From Halorubrum aidingense JCM 13560 (GTDB lineage Archaea > Halobacteriota > Halobacteria > Halobacteriales > Haloferacaceae), in NCBI RefSeq assembly GCF_000336995.1, contig NZ_AOJI01000022.1:14450-78449 (forward strand): 64,000 nucleotides of DNA. The letters run 5' to 3'. The stretch's first letter is position 1. The number at the start of each line of letters is the position of its first letter. The notes beneath the pieces are model-generated. The model saw only the letters and a list, made by a program, of their open reading frames with translations. It was not told where the DNA came from and searched no databases. Below, piece after piece: positions 9,021-16,495 of this stretch. Made by a program: the position numbers and the translations under genes.

Positions 9021-9740
9021 TTACTCTCCCTCAACGACCCGGTTCGACAGCGTGCCGACGCCCTCGTAGGTGATCTCGACGCGCTCGCCCGGCTCGACGA
9101 GCCCGGGGTTCGCCGGGCTCCCGAAGGCGATGCAGTCGCCGGGCTCGAACGTGAACCGCTCGGAGAGGTACGAAACGATCTCGTGCGGACCGAACAGCAT
9201 CAGTTCGGTGTTCGCGTCCTGCCGCTGCTCGCCGCCGACGGTCGTCGAGATGTCGAGGCTCGTCGGGTCAACGTCGGTCTCGATCCACGGGCCGAGCGGC
9301 GCCGAGCCGTCGAACGCCTTCCGCGCGGTCCGGCCCTGCTGGTCGAGGGCGTCCACGTCGTTGAGGATCGTGTACCCGCGGACCACGTCGGGAACGTCGT
9401 CGACGGCGACGTTCCGGCACCGCTCGTCGATCACCGCGACGAGTTCGCCGGCGTACGTCAGCTCCTCGGTCCACTCGGGGTACCGGATCGCCTCGCCGTG
9501 TGCGAGCAGGCTCGCGGGCGGCTTGATGAAGAAGTCGGGCTCGTCGGGCCGCTCGTACTCCATCTGGTCGAGCGTCTCGGCGTAGTTCCGACCGACGCAG
9601 TAGAGCGCGCTGGGGTCACAGGGGGGCAGCAGTCGCCCGTCGCGCCCGACCTCGTATCGGCCGTCGGCGGCGATGATCGTTCCGTCCTCGCACCGGCCCG
9701 ACACTGGGCCGTCCGGCGTCAGCAAGCGAGCGAGTCGCAT
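9021..9740 (-). CDS. Fumarylacetoacetate hydrolase (FAH) family protein
   Basis: A 239-residue member of the FAH fold, Mg-dependent enzymes that hydrolyse, decarboxylate or hydrate small oxo-acids. Visible motifs are YCVGRNYAET, PDFFIKPPASL, the ELVAVI metal-site strand, GYTILNDVDALD and PGDCIAFGSPANPG near the C-terminus, as in YcgM-type acylpyruvases and related decarboxylases. The start is the ATG giving MRLARLL, the usual family N-terminus. It lies 47 bases downstream of the SAMP3 operon on the same strand and could be read through from it, but may have its own promoter. Confidence 0.85.
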   Translation of the reverse strand: MRLARLLTPDGPVSGRCEDGTIIAADGRYEVGRDGRLLPPCDPSALYCVGRNYAETLDQMEYERPDEPDFFIKPPASLLAHGEAIRYPEWTEELTYAGELVAVIDERCRNVAVDDVPDVVRGYTILNDVDALDQQGRTARKAFDGSAPLGPWIETDVDPTSLDISTTVGGEQRQDANTELMLFGPHEIVSYLSERFTFEPGDCIAFGSPANPGLVEPGERVEITYEGVGTLSNRVVEGE

Positions 9741-9787
9741 GCGACCACCGTCCACCCCCGACGGTGAAAAAGCGTCGGTGGCGGCGG

Positions 9788-10228
9788 TCAGGAGCCGCGC
9801 GGGCCGTCTCGGTCGTCCCGGTCGCCCCGCTTTTCGGCTGCGGGGCCATCGGGGAGCCCGATCACGACGCCCGAGCGGATCTCGAGTGCGGTGTCGAACT
9901 CCTCGCGCCGGTCGCCGTCCGTCCCCGCACGCTCGACGGCCGCCTCGTGCGCCCGTGCGACGGCGTCGCGCTCGCGCTTCGAGAGCCCGAGCCGGTCGCC
10001 GACGCGCTCCCAGTGGTCGGGTTCGACGAGGAACGTCTCCCGGTCCGGATCGGCCGCGACCCGCTCGTATCCCCGCCGGTACTCGTCGATACGCGGGCCG
10101 AGGTCCGCCTGCACTCGGGCGAGCAGCTCCGGGAGCCGCCGCGCCGGAACGCTCGCGAGCGCGGCCGCCTTGACCAGAGCGGTCCCCTCGATCGGGTAGG
10201 GGCCGGGTCGCGTCTCGTCGTCGGTCAT
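9788..10228 (-). CDS. Haloarchaeal hypothetical protein, last gene of the SAMP3 operon
   Basis: A 146-residue acidic soluble protein that I do not recognise. It is mainly helical in appearance (ALVKAAALASVPARRLPELL, EPDHWERVGDRL, KRERDAVARAHEAAVERA) with a charged, low-complexity C-terminal tail. Its ATG overlaps the TGA of the upstream gene by one base, and that gene overlaps SAMP3 by four bases, so the three are very probably translated together. The position suggests an accessory role to the small-modifier pathway or its sulfur-carrier function, but nothing in the sequence gives a biochemical activity. Confidence 0.7.
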   Translation of the reverse strand: MTDDETRPGPYPIEGTALVKAAALASVPARRLPELLARVQADLGPRIDEYRRGYERVAADPDRETFLVEPDHWERVGDRLGLSKRERDAVARAHEAAVERAGTDGDRREEFDTALEIRSGVVIGLPDGPAAEKRGDRDDRDGPRGS

Positions 10229-10584
10229 CACCCGCCGGCGCGCATCGCCTTCTGCCGGTACTTCGGAAGCAGTTCGGCGAGGGTGTCGGGCTCGCCCGCG
10301 AACGCCGCGGTCACCTCGGTGAGGGTGATGGCGGCCGCGGCCGTCACCGTCTCGGCGCTGAGCGCGACGCGCCACCCGTCGCCGTCGACGCGGGTCGCCT
10401 CCGCGGGGTCGTCGGTGCCGACGAGCTCGCCGCCGAGATTGACGAGGTAGTGGGCCGCGAGCCGTCGCGAAATTCCGCGGTACGCGACCGTCTCGCGCAC
10501 CCATCCCTCCTCGGCGGGAGGGAGTCCGTCGGCGTCCAGATCGGGATCGAGATCGGGATCGAGATCGCGGTCCGAACCACTCAT
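10228..10584 (-). CDS. Haloarchaeal hypothetical protein coupled to SAMP3
   Basis: A 118-residue protein of unknown function. It begins with an Asp-Leu-Asp-Pro repeat, then has a compact domain marked by WVRETVAYRGISRRLAAHYL and NLGGE, and a C-terminal stretch ending LLPKYRQKAMRAGG. It ends in Gly-Gly, which may be coincidental but is notable next to a ubiquitin-like gene. The ATG overlaps the TGA of the SAMP3 gene (ATGA, four bases), and the stop overlaps the following start by one base. Confidence 0.72.
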   Translation of the reverse strand: MSGSDRDLDPDLDPDLDADGLPPAEEGWVRETVAYRGISRRLAAHYLVNLGGELVGTDDPAEATRVDGDGWRVALSAETVTAAAAITLTEVTAAFAGEPDTLAELLPKYRQKAMRAGG

Positions 10585-10862
10585 GAGCCCCCCGCGACCG
10601 GCGGGAACACCGAGAGGCGGTCGCCGTCGTCGAGGGGTGTGTCGAGCCCGTCGAGGTGGAGCACCTCGCGGCCGTTTTTCAACACGTTGATCTGGGGCGC
10701 GAGATCGCCGTCGACGATCAGGCGGCCGGCCATCCCCTCGTACTCGGTCTCTAGCTCCCGTAACACGTCGCCGACGCTCGAACCGTCCGGGTACGTCGCC
10801 TCGACGGTCTTCCCGCCGGCGGCCTCACGAAACGTCGCGAAGAACCGCAGCTCCAGGTCCAT
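10581..10862 (-). CDS. samp3: Ubiquitin-like small archaeal modifier, SAMP3/MoaD type
   Basis: A 93-residue beta-grasp protein. The pattern LRFFATFREAAGG, VGDVLRELE, INVLKNGREV and DGDRLSVFPPVAGG matches haloarchaeal SAMP3/MoaD-like proteins, which are adenylated at a C-terminal Gly-Gly by the E1-like UbaA and attached to lysines or used as sulfur carriers. Here the predicted protein ends GGS: one Ser codon (TCA) follows the diglycine before TGA. Either a protease exposes GG, or the extra residue changes activation. An A/T-poor 51-base spacer separates it from the next upstream minus-strand gene. Confidence 0.85.
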   Translation of the reverse strand: MDLELRFFATFREAAGGKTVEATYPDGSSVGDVLRELETEYEGMAGRLIVDGDLAPQINVLKNGREVLHLDGLDTPLDDGDRLSVFPPVAGGS

Positions 10863-10913
10863 ACACGCTCATCGGGACGCGTCGGCTTAAAAACGGGCGA
10901 CAGCGGCGATCGC

Positions 10914-11297
10914 TCAGAGATCCGAGAGTCGGATCCCGTCTTCGACCAGCCGGAAGTTGCGCTCGCGGCCCAGTTCGTCGCCGAGCCACTCGTGTTCGGA
11001 CAGCTGGCCGATCAGCTCGATGTAGAGGTTCCGCCACGCGATCGCGTAGATCGGCGACTGCCCCCACGCGCGCAGTTCCGGAACGAACTCGTGGTACGTG
11101 CTCGCTTGCGCCTCCATCCGCTCGATGGCGTCGGCGACGACCTCGGCGGCCTCCGCGGGGTCGGCGCCCTCGATCTCGGCGTTCAGCCGCGATTGGATCC
11201 CGGCGATCGCGCGTCGCATGTCGCGTGCGGCGGTTCCGTCCTCGTCGGGTAACGACTCGACGACGCCTTTCGGCACGCCGAGTTCGATCTCTGGCAT
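10914..11297 (-). CDS. Haloarchaeal conserved-type hypothetical protein
   Basis: A 127-residue soluble acidic protein with an all-alpha look: DEDGTAARDMRRAIAGIQSRL, then a run of helices (AAEVVADAIERMEAQA) and a Trp/Tyr-rich segment (AWGQSPIYAIAWRNLYIELIGQL). I do not recognise a named domain. The start is the ATG giving MPEIELGVP, which removes a nine-residue GTG-initiated extension. It lies between the PhoU-like gene and the SAMP3 operon on the same strand, with gaps of 86 and 51 bases, so co-transcription is possible but not shown. Confidence 0.65.
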   Translation of the reverse strand: MPEIELGVPKGVVESLPDEDGTAARDMRRAIAGIQSRLNAEIEGADPAEAAEVVADAIERMEAQASTYHEFVPELRAWGQSPIYAIAWRNLYIELIGQLSEHEWLGDELGRERNFRLVEDGIRLSDL

Positions 11298-11383
11298 GGT
11301 GATCCGTCCGGCGTCGACGCCCAAAAAACCCGCTTACCCGGGGATTCGCGCCGCCGAGACGGGTCGAGTCGATCGCCCGCTCC

Positions 11384-12382
11384 TCACGGCGTCGGCGCGG
11401 CCTTCTGTAGCGCCGTCTCGGCGATGTTGCCGCCGTAATCGGCCGAGCGGAGCACGGAGTCGACGACGAGTCCGAGCAGCTGGGCGCGGGCCGGTTCGAG
11501 GTCGCGGAGGAGTTCGTCGATCGCGCGGACCCGCTCGTCGATGGCCCTGACCCCGGTCCGGGCCTCGTTCGCGAGCCGGGTGGCCTCGTCGCTCTCCTCG
11601 GCGAACAGCGCGTCCATCGAGGTGTCTATCACCTCGACCGCGTCGGCGTGCAGATCGCTCACGGCGTCGACGACCTCGTCGGGAAGCGGGTCCTCGATGT
11701 TCAGCGTCAGGTGGGCGATCTTCGTTGCGTGGTCGCCGATCCGCTCCAGTTGTCGCGCGCTGGAGTGGTAGTCGAAACAGGCCTCGCGCGGGAGCCCGAG
11801 CTCCTCGGCGGCCTTCGGCGTCCGCAGCGTCGCCCGGAAGATCCGGGAGACGACGAGCCACAGTCGGTCGAGGTCGTCGTCGCGACCGATCACGTCGCGC
11901 GCGAGGTCGTGGTCGTGCTCGGCGAGCGCCGAGATCGCGTCCGACAGCATCGACAGCGAGATCAGCCGCATCCGGGTGACGGCGTTGTGGATCGACAGCT
12001 CCGAGGAGTCGAGCAAGTCCTGAATGACGACCCGATCGCGGGTCTCCTCTAACACCTCTAAGCCGACGAGACTCTGGACGGCCTCGCGGATCATCGATCG
12101 CTGTTCGGTCGTAATCTTCGGTCCTTCAAGCTCGATGATGTCGAATCCGCTCACGTACATCGTCGTCACGGCCCGCGTGAGCGCTTGCCCGTTCAGATCC
12201 GTTACGTCGAGCGTGCCCCGCGTCCGCTCCTCCTCTGAGCGCGGCGAGAGGAAGAGCGAGTCGCCGTCCGGGTAGAACTCGACTTCCGTGCCGGCCGACA
12301 CGTCGTTGTCGGTCGCCCACGTCTTCGGAATCGAGACCGTGTACGTCGAGCCGCCGGTGACCTGCACCTTCCTCGTCTCCAT
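11384..12382 (-). CDS. PhoU-domain phosphate regulator with N-terminal SpoVT/AbrB domain
   Basis: A 332-residue regulator in the archaeal arrangement: an N-terminal SpoVT/AbrB swapped-hairpin DNA-binding domain (ETRKVQVTGGSTYTVSIPKTWA) followed by two PhoU helical repeats with metal-binding acidic motifs (ARQLERIGDHATKIAHL). Such proteins are linked to control of phosphate uptake through Pst-type transporters, although no transporter is present in this window. I chose the ATG at 12382 because METRKVQVTG is the usual family start and the A/T-rich box at 12411-12422 lies about 30 bases upstream of it. Confidence 0.85.
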   Translation of the reverse strand: METRKVQVTGGSTYTVSIPKTWATDNDVSAGTEVEFYPDGDSLFLSPRSEEERTRGTLDVTDLNGQALTRAVTTMYVSGFDIIELEGPKITTEQRSMIREAVQSLVGLEVLEETRDRVVIQDLLDSSELSIHNAVTRMRLISLSMLSDAISALAEHDHDLARDVIGRDDDLDRLWLVVSRIFRATLRTPKAAEELGLPREACFDYHSSARQLERIGDHATKIAHLTLNIEDPLPDEVVDAVSDLHADAVEVIDTSMDALFAEESDEATRLANEARTGVRAIDERVRAIDELLRDLEPARAQLLGLVVDSVLRSADYGGNIAETALQKAAPTP

Positions 12383-12410
12383 ATCGGGAGTACCTCGCCC
12401 GGATATATTA

Positions 12411-12435
12411 ACTTTACTTCGCATATATATCGTAC
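12411..12435 (-). promoter_or_regulatory. TATA-like promoter of the PhoU-like gene
   Basis: A GGATATATTAAC box (plus-strand reading, 12411-12422) followed by a second ATATATAT run at 12424-12431 lies 30-50 bases upstream of the minus-strand ATG at 12382. The first box is at the right distance for a leaderless transcript. Confidence 0.55.
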
Positions 12436-12674
12436 CGAGAACTCGCGACGCAGATCGAAGTGAAACAGTTCGCTTACCGGATACCGTGTCGGTATTTGCC
12501 ACCCATCAACTGGCTCGATTACGTTGTGTATATAGATATATAGTCACTCCGTAACCCTACGGAGTTTCCGCGCGGAGTGGCGCCATACTGAGGCGCGACG
12601 AGACCTTGTCTCGGCTTCGCACAGAGCGGGCAGTTGAGAAGAGTTAAATTGGGTGGTACACAACACGGAATTGC

Positions 12675-12785
12675 GCTCGGTTGGTGTAGTCCGGCCAATC
12701 ATGTTGGCCTTTCGACAGACGCGGTGCATCGGCGCACCGGTTTGGAAGACAGCCGACGACCAGGGTTCAAATCCCTGACCGAGCA
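12675..12785 (+). tRNA. tRNA-Glu(UUC) with a 36-nt intron
   Basis: The acceptor stem pairs GCTCGGT (12675-12681) with ACCGAGC (12778-12784), with discriminator A. The T arm is CAGGG-TTCAAAT-CCCTG. The anticodon stem is TTGGC/GCCGA with loop CTTTCGA, giving anticodon UUC. An intron at 12715-12750 interrupts the loop between positions 37 and 38. Folding gives a canonical bulge-helix-bulge: helix TTGGC/GCCGA, 3-nt bulge ACA, 4-bp helix CTTT/GAAG, 3-nt bulge CGA, then helix CAGAC/GTTTG and an inner CGGTGC/GCACCG hairpin. Cutting after the second base of each bulge restores a 7-nt loop. A TTAAAT box lies about 28 bases upstream. Confidence 0.9.
12715..12750 (+). other. tRNA-Glu intron (bulge-helix-bulge spliced)
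   Basis: The intron is 36 bases long. Both splice sites lie in 3-nt bulges flanking a 4-bp central helix, the substrate of the archaeal tRNA-splicing endonuclease. The exon junction falls at the canonical 37/38 position. Confidence 0.85.
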
Positions 12786-12936
12786 CTTCTCACAGAACCA
12801 CACTGCGACCGGCAGGACCGTCCCGACGATCGCGACGGACGAGGCAGTCCCGACGATCGCGACTGGCGAGGCGATCGGTTCCTCCTCGATCGATCCGAAG
12901 GGGAAGAATCACCACGGTCGGCGACGACACTCGGGT

Positions 12937-14130
12937 ATGAGCGACCCATCCACTTCGTCCTCGACCGACGGCGACGACCACCGCTTCGAGACCCGCGCCG
13001 TCCACGCCGGACAGGAGCCCGATCCCGAAACCGGCGCGCTGATGACGCCGATCCACGCCAACTCCACGTACAAACAGGACGGCCCGGGCGAGCACCGCGG
13101 CTACGAGTACAGCCGGACGGGGAACCCCACACGGAGCGACCTCGAAGCGAATCTCGCCTCGCTGGAGTCGGGCAGTCACGCCCGCTGTTTCTCCTCGGGG
13201 ATGGGCGCGATCAACACCGTGCTCAACCTCTTATCGGCGGGCGACCACGTCGTCGCGGGCGACGACGTGTACGGCGGGACCCACCGCATCCTCACGCAGG
13301 TGTACGACGAGTACGACGTGGACACGACGTTCGTCGACACGACCGACCACGACGCGGTCCGCGACGCGATCGAGCCGACCACCGAGCTGGTGTGGGTCGA
13401 GACGCCGACGAACCCCCTCATGAACGTCAACGACATCGGCGCGCTCGCCGACATCGCCCACGCCAACGACGCGCTATGCGCGGTCGACAACACCTTCGCG
13501 ACGCCGTACCTCCAGCGCCCGCTCGAACACGGCGCCGACATCGTCTGCCAGTCGCTGACGAAGTACCTCGGCGGTCACTCGGACACGATCGGCGGCGCCC
13601 TGATCGTCGACGACGCCGACCTCGACGAGCGGATCGGGTTCTACCAGAACTCGGTCGGGGCGACGCCCGGGCCGTTCGACGCCTTCCTCGTGCTTCGCGG
13701 GACGAAGACGCTCCCCGTCCGGATGGACCGGCACTGCGAGAACGCGATGGCGCTCGCCGAGTGGCTGGAGAATCACGACGACGTCGAGCGCGTCTACTAT
13801 CCCGGACTGGAGAGCCACCCGGACCACGACCTCGCGGCCGAGCAGATGGACGCGTTCGGCGGGATGCTCTCGTTCGAGTTCGACGGCACCCTCGATCAGG
13901 CCTCGACGGTCGTCAGCGAGACCGACGTGTTCACCCTCGCGGAGTCGCTCGGCGGCGTCGAGAGCCTCATCGAGCAGCCGGCCGCGATGACCCACGCCGC
14001 CATCCCCCGAGAGGAGCGGCTGGCGGCCGGACTCACGGACGGGCTCATCCGGGTCTCGGTCGGCATCGAGCACGTCGACGACATGAAAGCGGACCTCCAG
14101 CGGGCCTTCGACGCGGCGCTGGAGGAGTAG
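12937..14130 (+). CDS. Cystathionine gamma-synthase/lyase-type PLP enzyme
   Basis: A 397-residue Cys/Met-metabolism PLP enzyme (fold type I). The N-terminus reads FETRAVHAGQEPDPETGALMTPI; the tetramer/PLP segment is YSRTGNPTRSDLE; the PLP-phosphate region is SSGMGAINTVL; DNTFATPYLQRP precedes the Schiff-base lysine segment SLTKYLGGHSD. The C-terminus has LAESLGGVESLIEQPA...RVSVGIEHVDD. It works in methionine/cysteine transsulfuration; synthase and lyase cannot be told apart by eye. The ATG at 12937 is chosen; the reading frame extends 303 bases upstream through the tRNA gene, which is not credible coding sequence. Confidence 0.88.
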   Translation: MSDPSTSSSTDGDDHRFETRAVHAGQEPDPETGALMTPIHANSTYKQDGPGEHRGYEYSRTGNPTRSDLEANLASLESGSHARCFSSGMGAINTVLNLLSAGDHVVAGDDVYGGTHRILTQVYDEYDVDTTFVDTTDHDAVRDAIEPTTELVWVETPTNPLMNVNDIGALADIAHANDALCAVDNTFATPYLQRPLEHGADIVCQSLTKYLGGHSDTIGGALIVDDADLDERIGFYQNSVGATPGPFDAFLVLRGTKTLPVRMDRHCENAMALAEWLENHDDVERVYYPGLESHPDHDLAAEQMDAFGGMLSFEFDGTLDQASTVVSETDVFTLAESLGGVESLIEQPAAMTHAAIPREERLAAGLTDGLIRVSVGIEHVDDMKADLQRAFDAALEE

Positions 14131-14260
14131 CGAACGCGACGAGAACGACGACGCGAAGCGGGCCGCGGTCTGAGTCGATCGGCGGCGCTGCACACCGGCC
14201 GAAGCCGGCACCCCTCGCCGGACGGGCACCCTTTTTATCGATTGCGCCGAGTCACCCGCC

Positions 14261-15208
14261 ATGAGCGATCCAGACGTCGTCGTGCTCCGACAGACGATCC
14301 ACGGTTCGGGCGCCCGCGACTTGGCCGCAGCGGTCCGACAGCGACTCCCCGGTGCGACCGTCGCGCTCGCCCGCACGCCGGCCGAGGAGCGCGACCTGCT
14401 CGAAACCGCGCGGGTCGCGGTCGGGCTCGATATCGACGAGGAGCTGTTGGCGACCGCCGAGAACCTGGAGCTGTTCGCGTGCGTGTTCGCCGGTACGGGC
14501 CACCTGCCGCGAGACGCCCTCGCCGACCACGGGGTCGCGGTGACGAACGCCTCCGGCGTCCACGGCCCGAACATCGCCGAACACGTCGTCGGGTCGATGA
14601 TCACGCACGCCCGGCGGTGGACCCGCGCGCGCCGCCAGCAGGCGGACCGCGAGTGGCGGAGCTACGAGACGACGGAGGTGTACGGCTCCACCGTCGCCGT
14701 CGTCGGACTCGGTGCGATCGGCCAGTCGATCGTAGACCGGCTGGAGCCGTTCGAGGTCGACACGGTCGGCGTCCGCTACTCGCCCGAGAAGGGCGGGCCG
14801 ACCGACGAGGTGTACGGGTTCGACGAGTTCCACGAGGCGGTTTGCGACGCCGAGTACGTGGTGCTCGCGTGCCCGCTCACCGAGGCGACGCGGAGTCTCG
14901 TCGACGCGGACGCCCTCCGGTCGATGCGCCCGGACGCAGTGCTCGTCAACATCGCTCGCGGGAAGGTCGTCGACACCGACGCGCTCGTCTCGTCGCTCCG
15001 GAACAACCGGATCCGCGGCGCGGCGCTCGACGTCACCGACCCCGAGCCGCTGCCCGAGGACCACCCGCTGTGGGGGCTCGGCAACGTGACGATCACCCCG
15101 CACAACGCGGGCCACACGCCGCACTACTACGAGCGCGTCGCCGACATCCTCGCCGAGAACCTCGGCCGGCTCGACGCCGGCGAAGAACTGGAAAATCGGG
15201 TGGTGTGA
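14261..15208 (+). CDS. D-isomer-specific 2-hydroxyacid dehydrogenase
   Basis: A 315-residue NAD-dependent dehydrogenase related to phosphoglycerate dehydrogenases. It has the nucleotide-binding GLGAIGQSIVDRL motif in the middle, the NIARGKVVDTDAL segment with the substrate-binding Arg, DVTDPEPLPEDHPLW with the Glu of the catalytic relay, and the catalytic His in TPHNAGHTPHYYERV. The C-terminal ACT domain of full SerA is absent, so the substrate may be another 2-hydroxy or 2-keto acid. A CTTTTTATCG box lies about 30 bases before the ATG. Confidence 0.88.
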   Translation: MSDPDVVVLRQTIHGSGARDLAAAVRQRLPGATVALARTPAEERDLLETARVAVGLDIDEELLATAENLELFACVFAGTGHLPRDALADHGVAVTNASGVHGPNIAEHVVGSMITHARRWTRARRQQADREWRSYETTEVYGSTVAVVGLGAIGQSIVDRLEPFEVDTVGVRYSPEKGGPTDEVYGFDEFHEAVCDAEYVVLACPLTEATRSLVDADALRSMRPDAVLVNIARGKVVDTDALVSSLRNNRIRGAALDVTDPEPLPEDHPLWGLGNVTITPHNAGHTPHYYERVADILAENLGRLDAGEELENRVV

Positions 15209-15249
15209 GCGGGCGGCTGGCGGCGCCGTGATCGGTCATCAACCCACCT

Positions 15250-15400
15250 GCGGCGGCGCGCCTCCGAGCGGCCGTTTATAAACGGCCGCTCGGAGCGCGC
15301 GAGGGAGGCGGACGGGTCGGCGCGGGCGATGCCGCGCCGACCCGTCCGCCGAGGCTGGGGAGGCGTGAGGTGCGGTGCGGTTGCGGACGGGTGAGAGAGA
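15250..15400 (-). repeat. Dispersed two-hairpin element, copy B
   Basis: Read on the minus strand, the conserved core is at 15370-15350. Hairpin 1 has perfect 19-bp arms at 15307-15325 and 15332-15350 with a six-base loop. A TCCCTCGCGC spacer follows. Hairpin 2 is a 34-bp perfect palindrome at 15262-15295 centred on TTTATAAA. The arm sequences differ completely from copies A, C and D, but the core, spacer and upstream CCGCAACCGCAC flank are shared. It lies in a convergent spacer. Confidence 0.75.
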
Positions 15401-15460
15401 ACGCAAGATGACGACCACCCGTCGACTTCCGCGCCGACCGGCGGCGAACCGCGGTCAGCT

Positions 15461-15527
15461 ATTTATAAGCGATCGTCCACACCGCGAGAAAAATCCGCGC
15501 CCGCGCTCGGGTCCATTTATAAGCGAT
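15461..15527. repeat. Direct repeat ATTTATAAGCGAT, two copies
   Basis: The 13-base sequence ATTTATAAGCGAT occurs at 15461-15473 and again at 15515-15527, 54 bases apart, in the spacer after the dehydrogenase gene and before the end of the cyclophilin gene. Both resemble archaeal TATA boxes but no gene starts just downstream on either strand. Confidence 0.65.
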
Positions 15528-15542
15528 ACCGCAGAGGGCGCG

Positions 15543-16109
15543 TTACTCGTCGACCGTGACGCGCTCGATCTCGACGGTGTCGCGGGGCTCGTCGCGCCGG
15601 TCGGTCGGGACGGAGCCGATCTCTTCGACGACGTCCATGCCGTCGATGACCTGCCCGAAGACGGCGTGTTTGCCGTCGAGGTGAGGCGTCGCGTCGAGGG
15701 TGATGAAGAACTGCGAGCCGTTCGTGTTCGGGCCGGAGTTCGCCATCGAGAGGATCCCGGGACCGTCGTGGGTGAGGTCGTCGTGGAACTCGTCTTCGAA
15801 CTGGTAGCCGGGGCCACCGCGACCGTTCTGCTGCGGGTCGCCGCCCTGGATCATGAAGCCCTCGATGACGCGGTGGAAGACGTTGCCCTCGTACAGCGAG
15901 TCACCGCGCGTCTCGCCCGACTCGGGGTCGGCCCACGTGTTCGTGTCGCGCGCGGGATCGGCGTCCGCGGCGGGGTCGTGACGGGCCAGGCCGAGGAAGT
16001 TCTCGACCGTCTTCGGCGCGCGGTCGGCGAACAGCTCGACGAGCACGTCGCCGTGGTTCGTGTGGAGCGTCACCTGCGGGTTGTCGGGGTTGGAAACCTC
16101 TCGTGACAT
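15543..16109 (-). CDS. Peptidyl-prolyl cis-trans isomerase, cyclophilin type
   Basis: A 188-residue cyclophilin that speeds prolyl bond isomerisation during protein folding in the cytoplasm. Visible active-site segments are [15 protein letters not shown] (Arg, Phe, Met and Gln of the pocket), [20 protein letters not shown] and [19 protein letters not shown]. An insertion rich in Asp/Ala (about residues 45-70) and an acidic surface fit a halophile. The start giving MSREVSNP is favoured; the upstream in-frame ATG adds 13 residues without family similarity. Confidence 0.9.
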   Translation of the reverse strand: MSREVSNPDNPQVTLHTNHGDVLVELFADRAPKTVENFLGLARHDPAADADPARDTNTWADPESGETRGDSLYEGNVFHRVIEGFMIQGGDPQQNGRGGPGYQFEDEFHDDLTHDGPGILSMANSGPNTNGSQFFITLDATPHLDGKHAVFGQVIDGMDVVEEIGSVPTDRRDEPRDTVEIERVTVDE

Positions 16110-16198
16110 ACCCTCGAAGAGGGCCGCCCGTCGGAAAACCCTACCCATCTCCGGCGGCGAACGTCGCCCTTATCAGGCGACGACGCCGACCGGTCGCC

Positions 16199-16399
16199 AT
16201 GAGTTCGACCCTGACCCTGACCGTCGCCGCGACCGTCGTCGGCGTAACCGTCGGGGCGCTGTTCGCCTACCTCCGCGTGCCGATCCCCGCCCCGCCGGAG
16301 CTCCCGGGCGTGATGGCGATCGTTGGCATCTATCTCGGCTTCAAACTCGTCGGCTACACCGACGTCGGATTCGACCTGCTCGACGCGATCGGGTTGTGA
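16199..16399 (+). CDS. XapX domain (DUF1427-type) small membrane protein
   Basis: A 66-residue protein with two predicted transmembrane helices. The sequence ALFAYLRVPIPAPPELPGVMAIVGIYLGFKLV matches the XapX/DUF1427 family (VPxPAPPxLPGV core motif), small membrane proteins of unknown function. The ATG at 16199 is supported by a CCTTATCAG box about 27 bases upstream, suggesting a leaderless transcript. Confidence 0.8.
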   Translation: MSSTLTLTVAATVVGVTVGALFAYLRVPIPAPPELPGVMAIVGIYLGFKLVGYTDVGFDLLDAIGL

Positions 16400-16495
16400 G
16401 GCCCCTCTTCTCGGGCTGCCGCCCCGCCTGCTCCACCCACCTCCGTCGCTACCACGGCCGGTATCGTTTTGCGTCCGGCGGGAACAGATACCGCC

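Noticed and set aside
12544..12786. Open frame on the minus strand starting MLGQGFEPWSSAV
   Set aside because: It is the antisense reading of tRNA-Glu and its flanks, a well-known false gene pattern.
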